Translations under genes and position numbers: made by a program
Shown here: positions 6,536 through 6,554 of the stretch, piece by piece
Layout of the letters: each line of letters starts with the position of its first letter
How positions within the stretch are numbered: position 1 is the stretch's first letter
Source of the DNA: Prevotellaceae bacterium
Lineage (GTDB): Bacteria > Bacteroidota > Bacteroidia > Bacteroidales > UBA932
DNA length: 6,554 bases
Reading direction: 5' to 3'
Assembly: GCA_031275145.1 (NCBI GenBank)
Contig: JAISPE010000127.1
Location: 1 to 6,554, forward strand
The notes under the pieces: generated by a model
The model's input: only the letters and a program-made list of their open reading frames with translations
Databases searched by the model: none
Told to the model about the DNA's origin: nothing

Positions 6536-6554
6536 AATCCCCTTTTTTGACAGA

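Overview
The window reads as chromosomal DNA from a Bacteroidota (Bacteroidetes) bacterium, most likely order Bacteroidales. Three things suggest this: the BatD family protein, an HtpG carrying the long charged C-terminal insert seen in that phylum, and promoters of the TAnnTTTG type with weak or absent Shine-Dalgarno sequences. Hand-counted base composition is about 40% GC in an htpG sample and about 28% in a sample of the S1-domain gene.

Layout. (1) 1-151 is non-coding and holds a TAnnTTTG promoter overlapped upstream by a small inverted repeat. (2) 152-3412 is a tight plus-strand operon: batD (membrane-anchored Bat protein), recF (recombination-repair ATPase) and a short DUF721/DciA-like gene (KH-like protein of the helicase-loader family). 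The gap between the first two is 5 nt and the last two overlap by 14 nt. (3) 3413-3567 is a convergent intergenic gap with a GC-rich island and no obvious terminator. (4) 3568-4125, minus strand, encodes a small, AT-rich protein with two S1 RNA-binding domains. (5) 4126-4398 holds the promoter of that gene and a 24-bp palindromic repeat just downstream of htpG. (6) 4399-6444, minus strand, is htpG (Hsp90 chaperone). Its promoter lies in the last ~100 bases of the window.

The most interesting signal is regulatory. The two minus-strand genes, htpG and the S1-domain gene, are each preceded by the same composite element: a near-palindrome CTG(T/A)CATTTTGTCA, then exactly 18 unconserved bases, then AT(A/G)CTTTGA. 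The spacing is identical in both copies. The 3' part sits where a Bacteroidetes -7 box would be, and the palindrome covers the -33 region. This looks like a shared stress-type promoter or operator linking an uncharacterised S1 RNA-binding protein to the Hsp90 chaperone. No CIRCE-type element is present. The protein-coding content is otherwise mostly housekeeping, although batD next to recF, without other bat genes in view, is an unusual arrangement as far as I recall.
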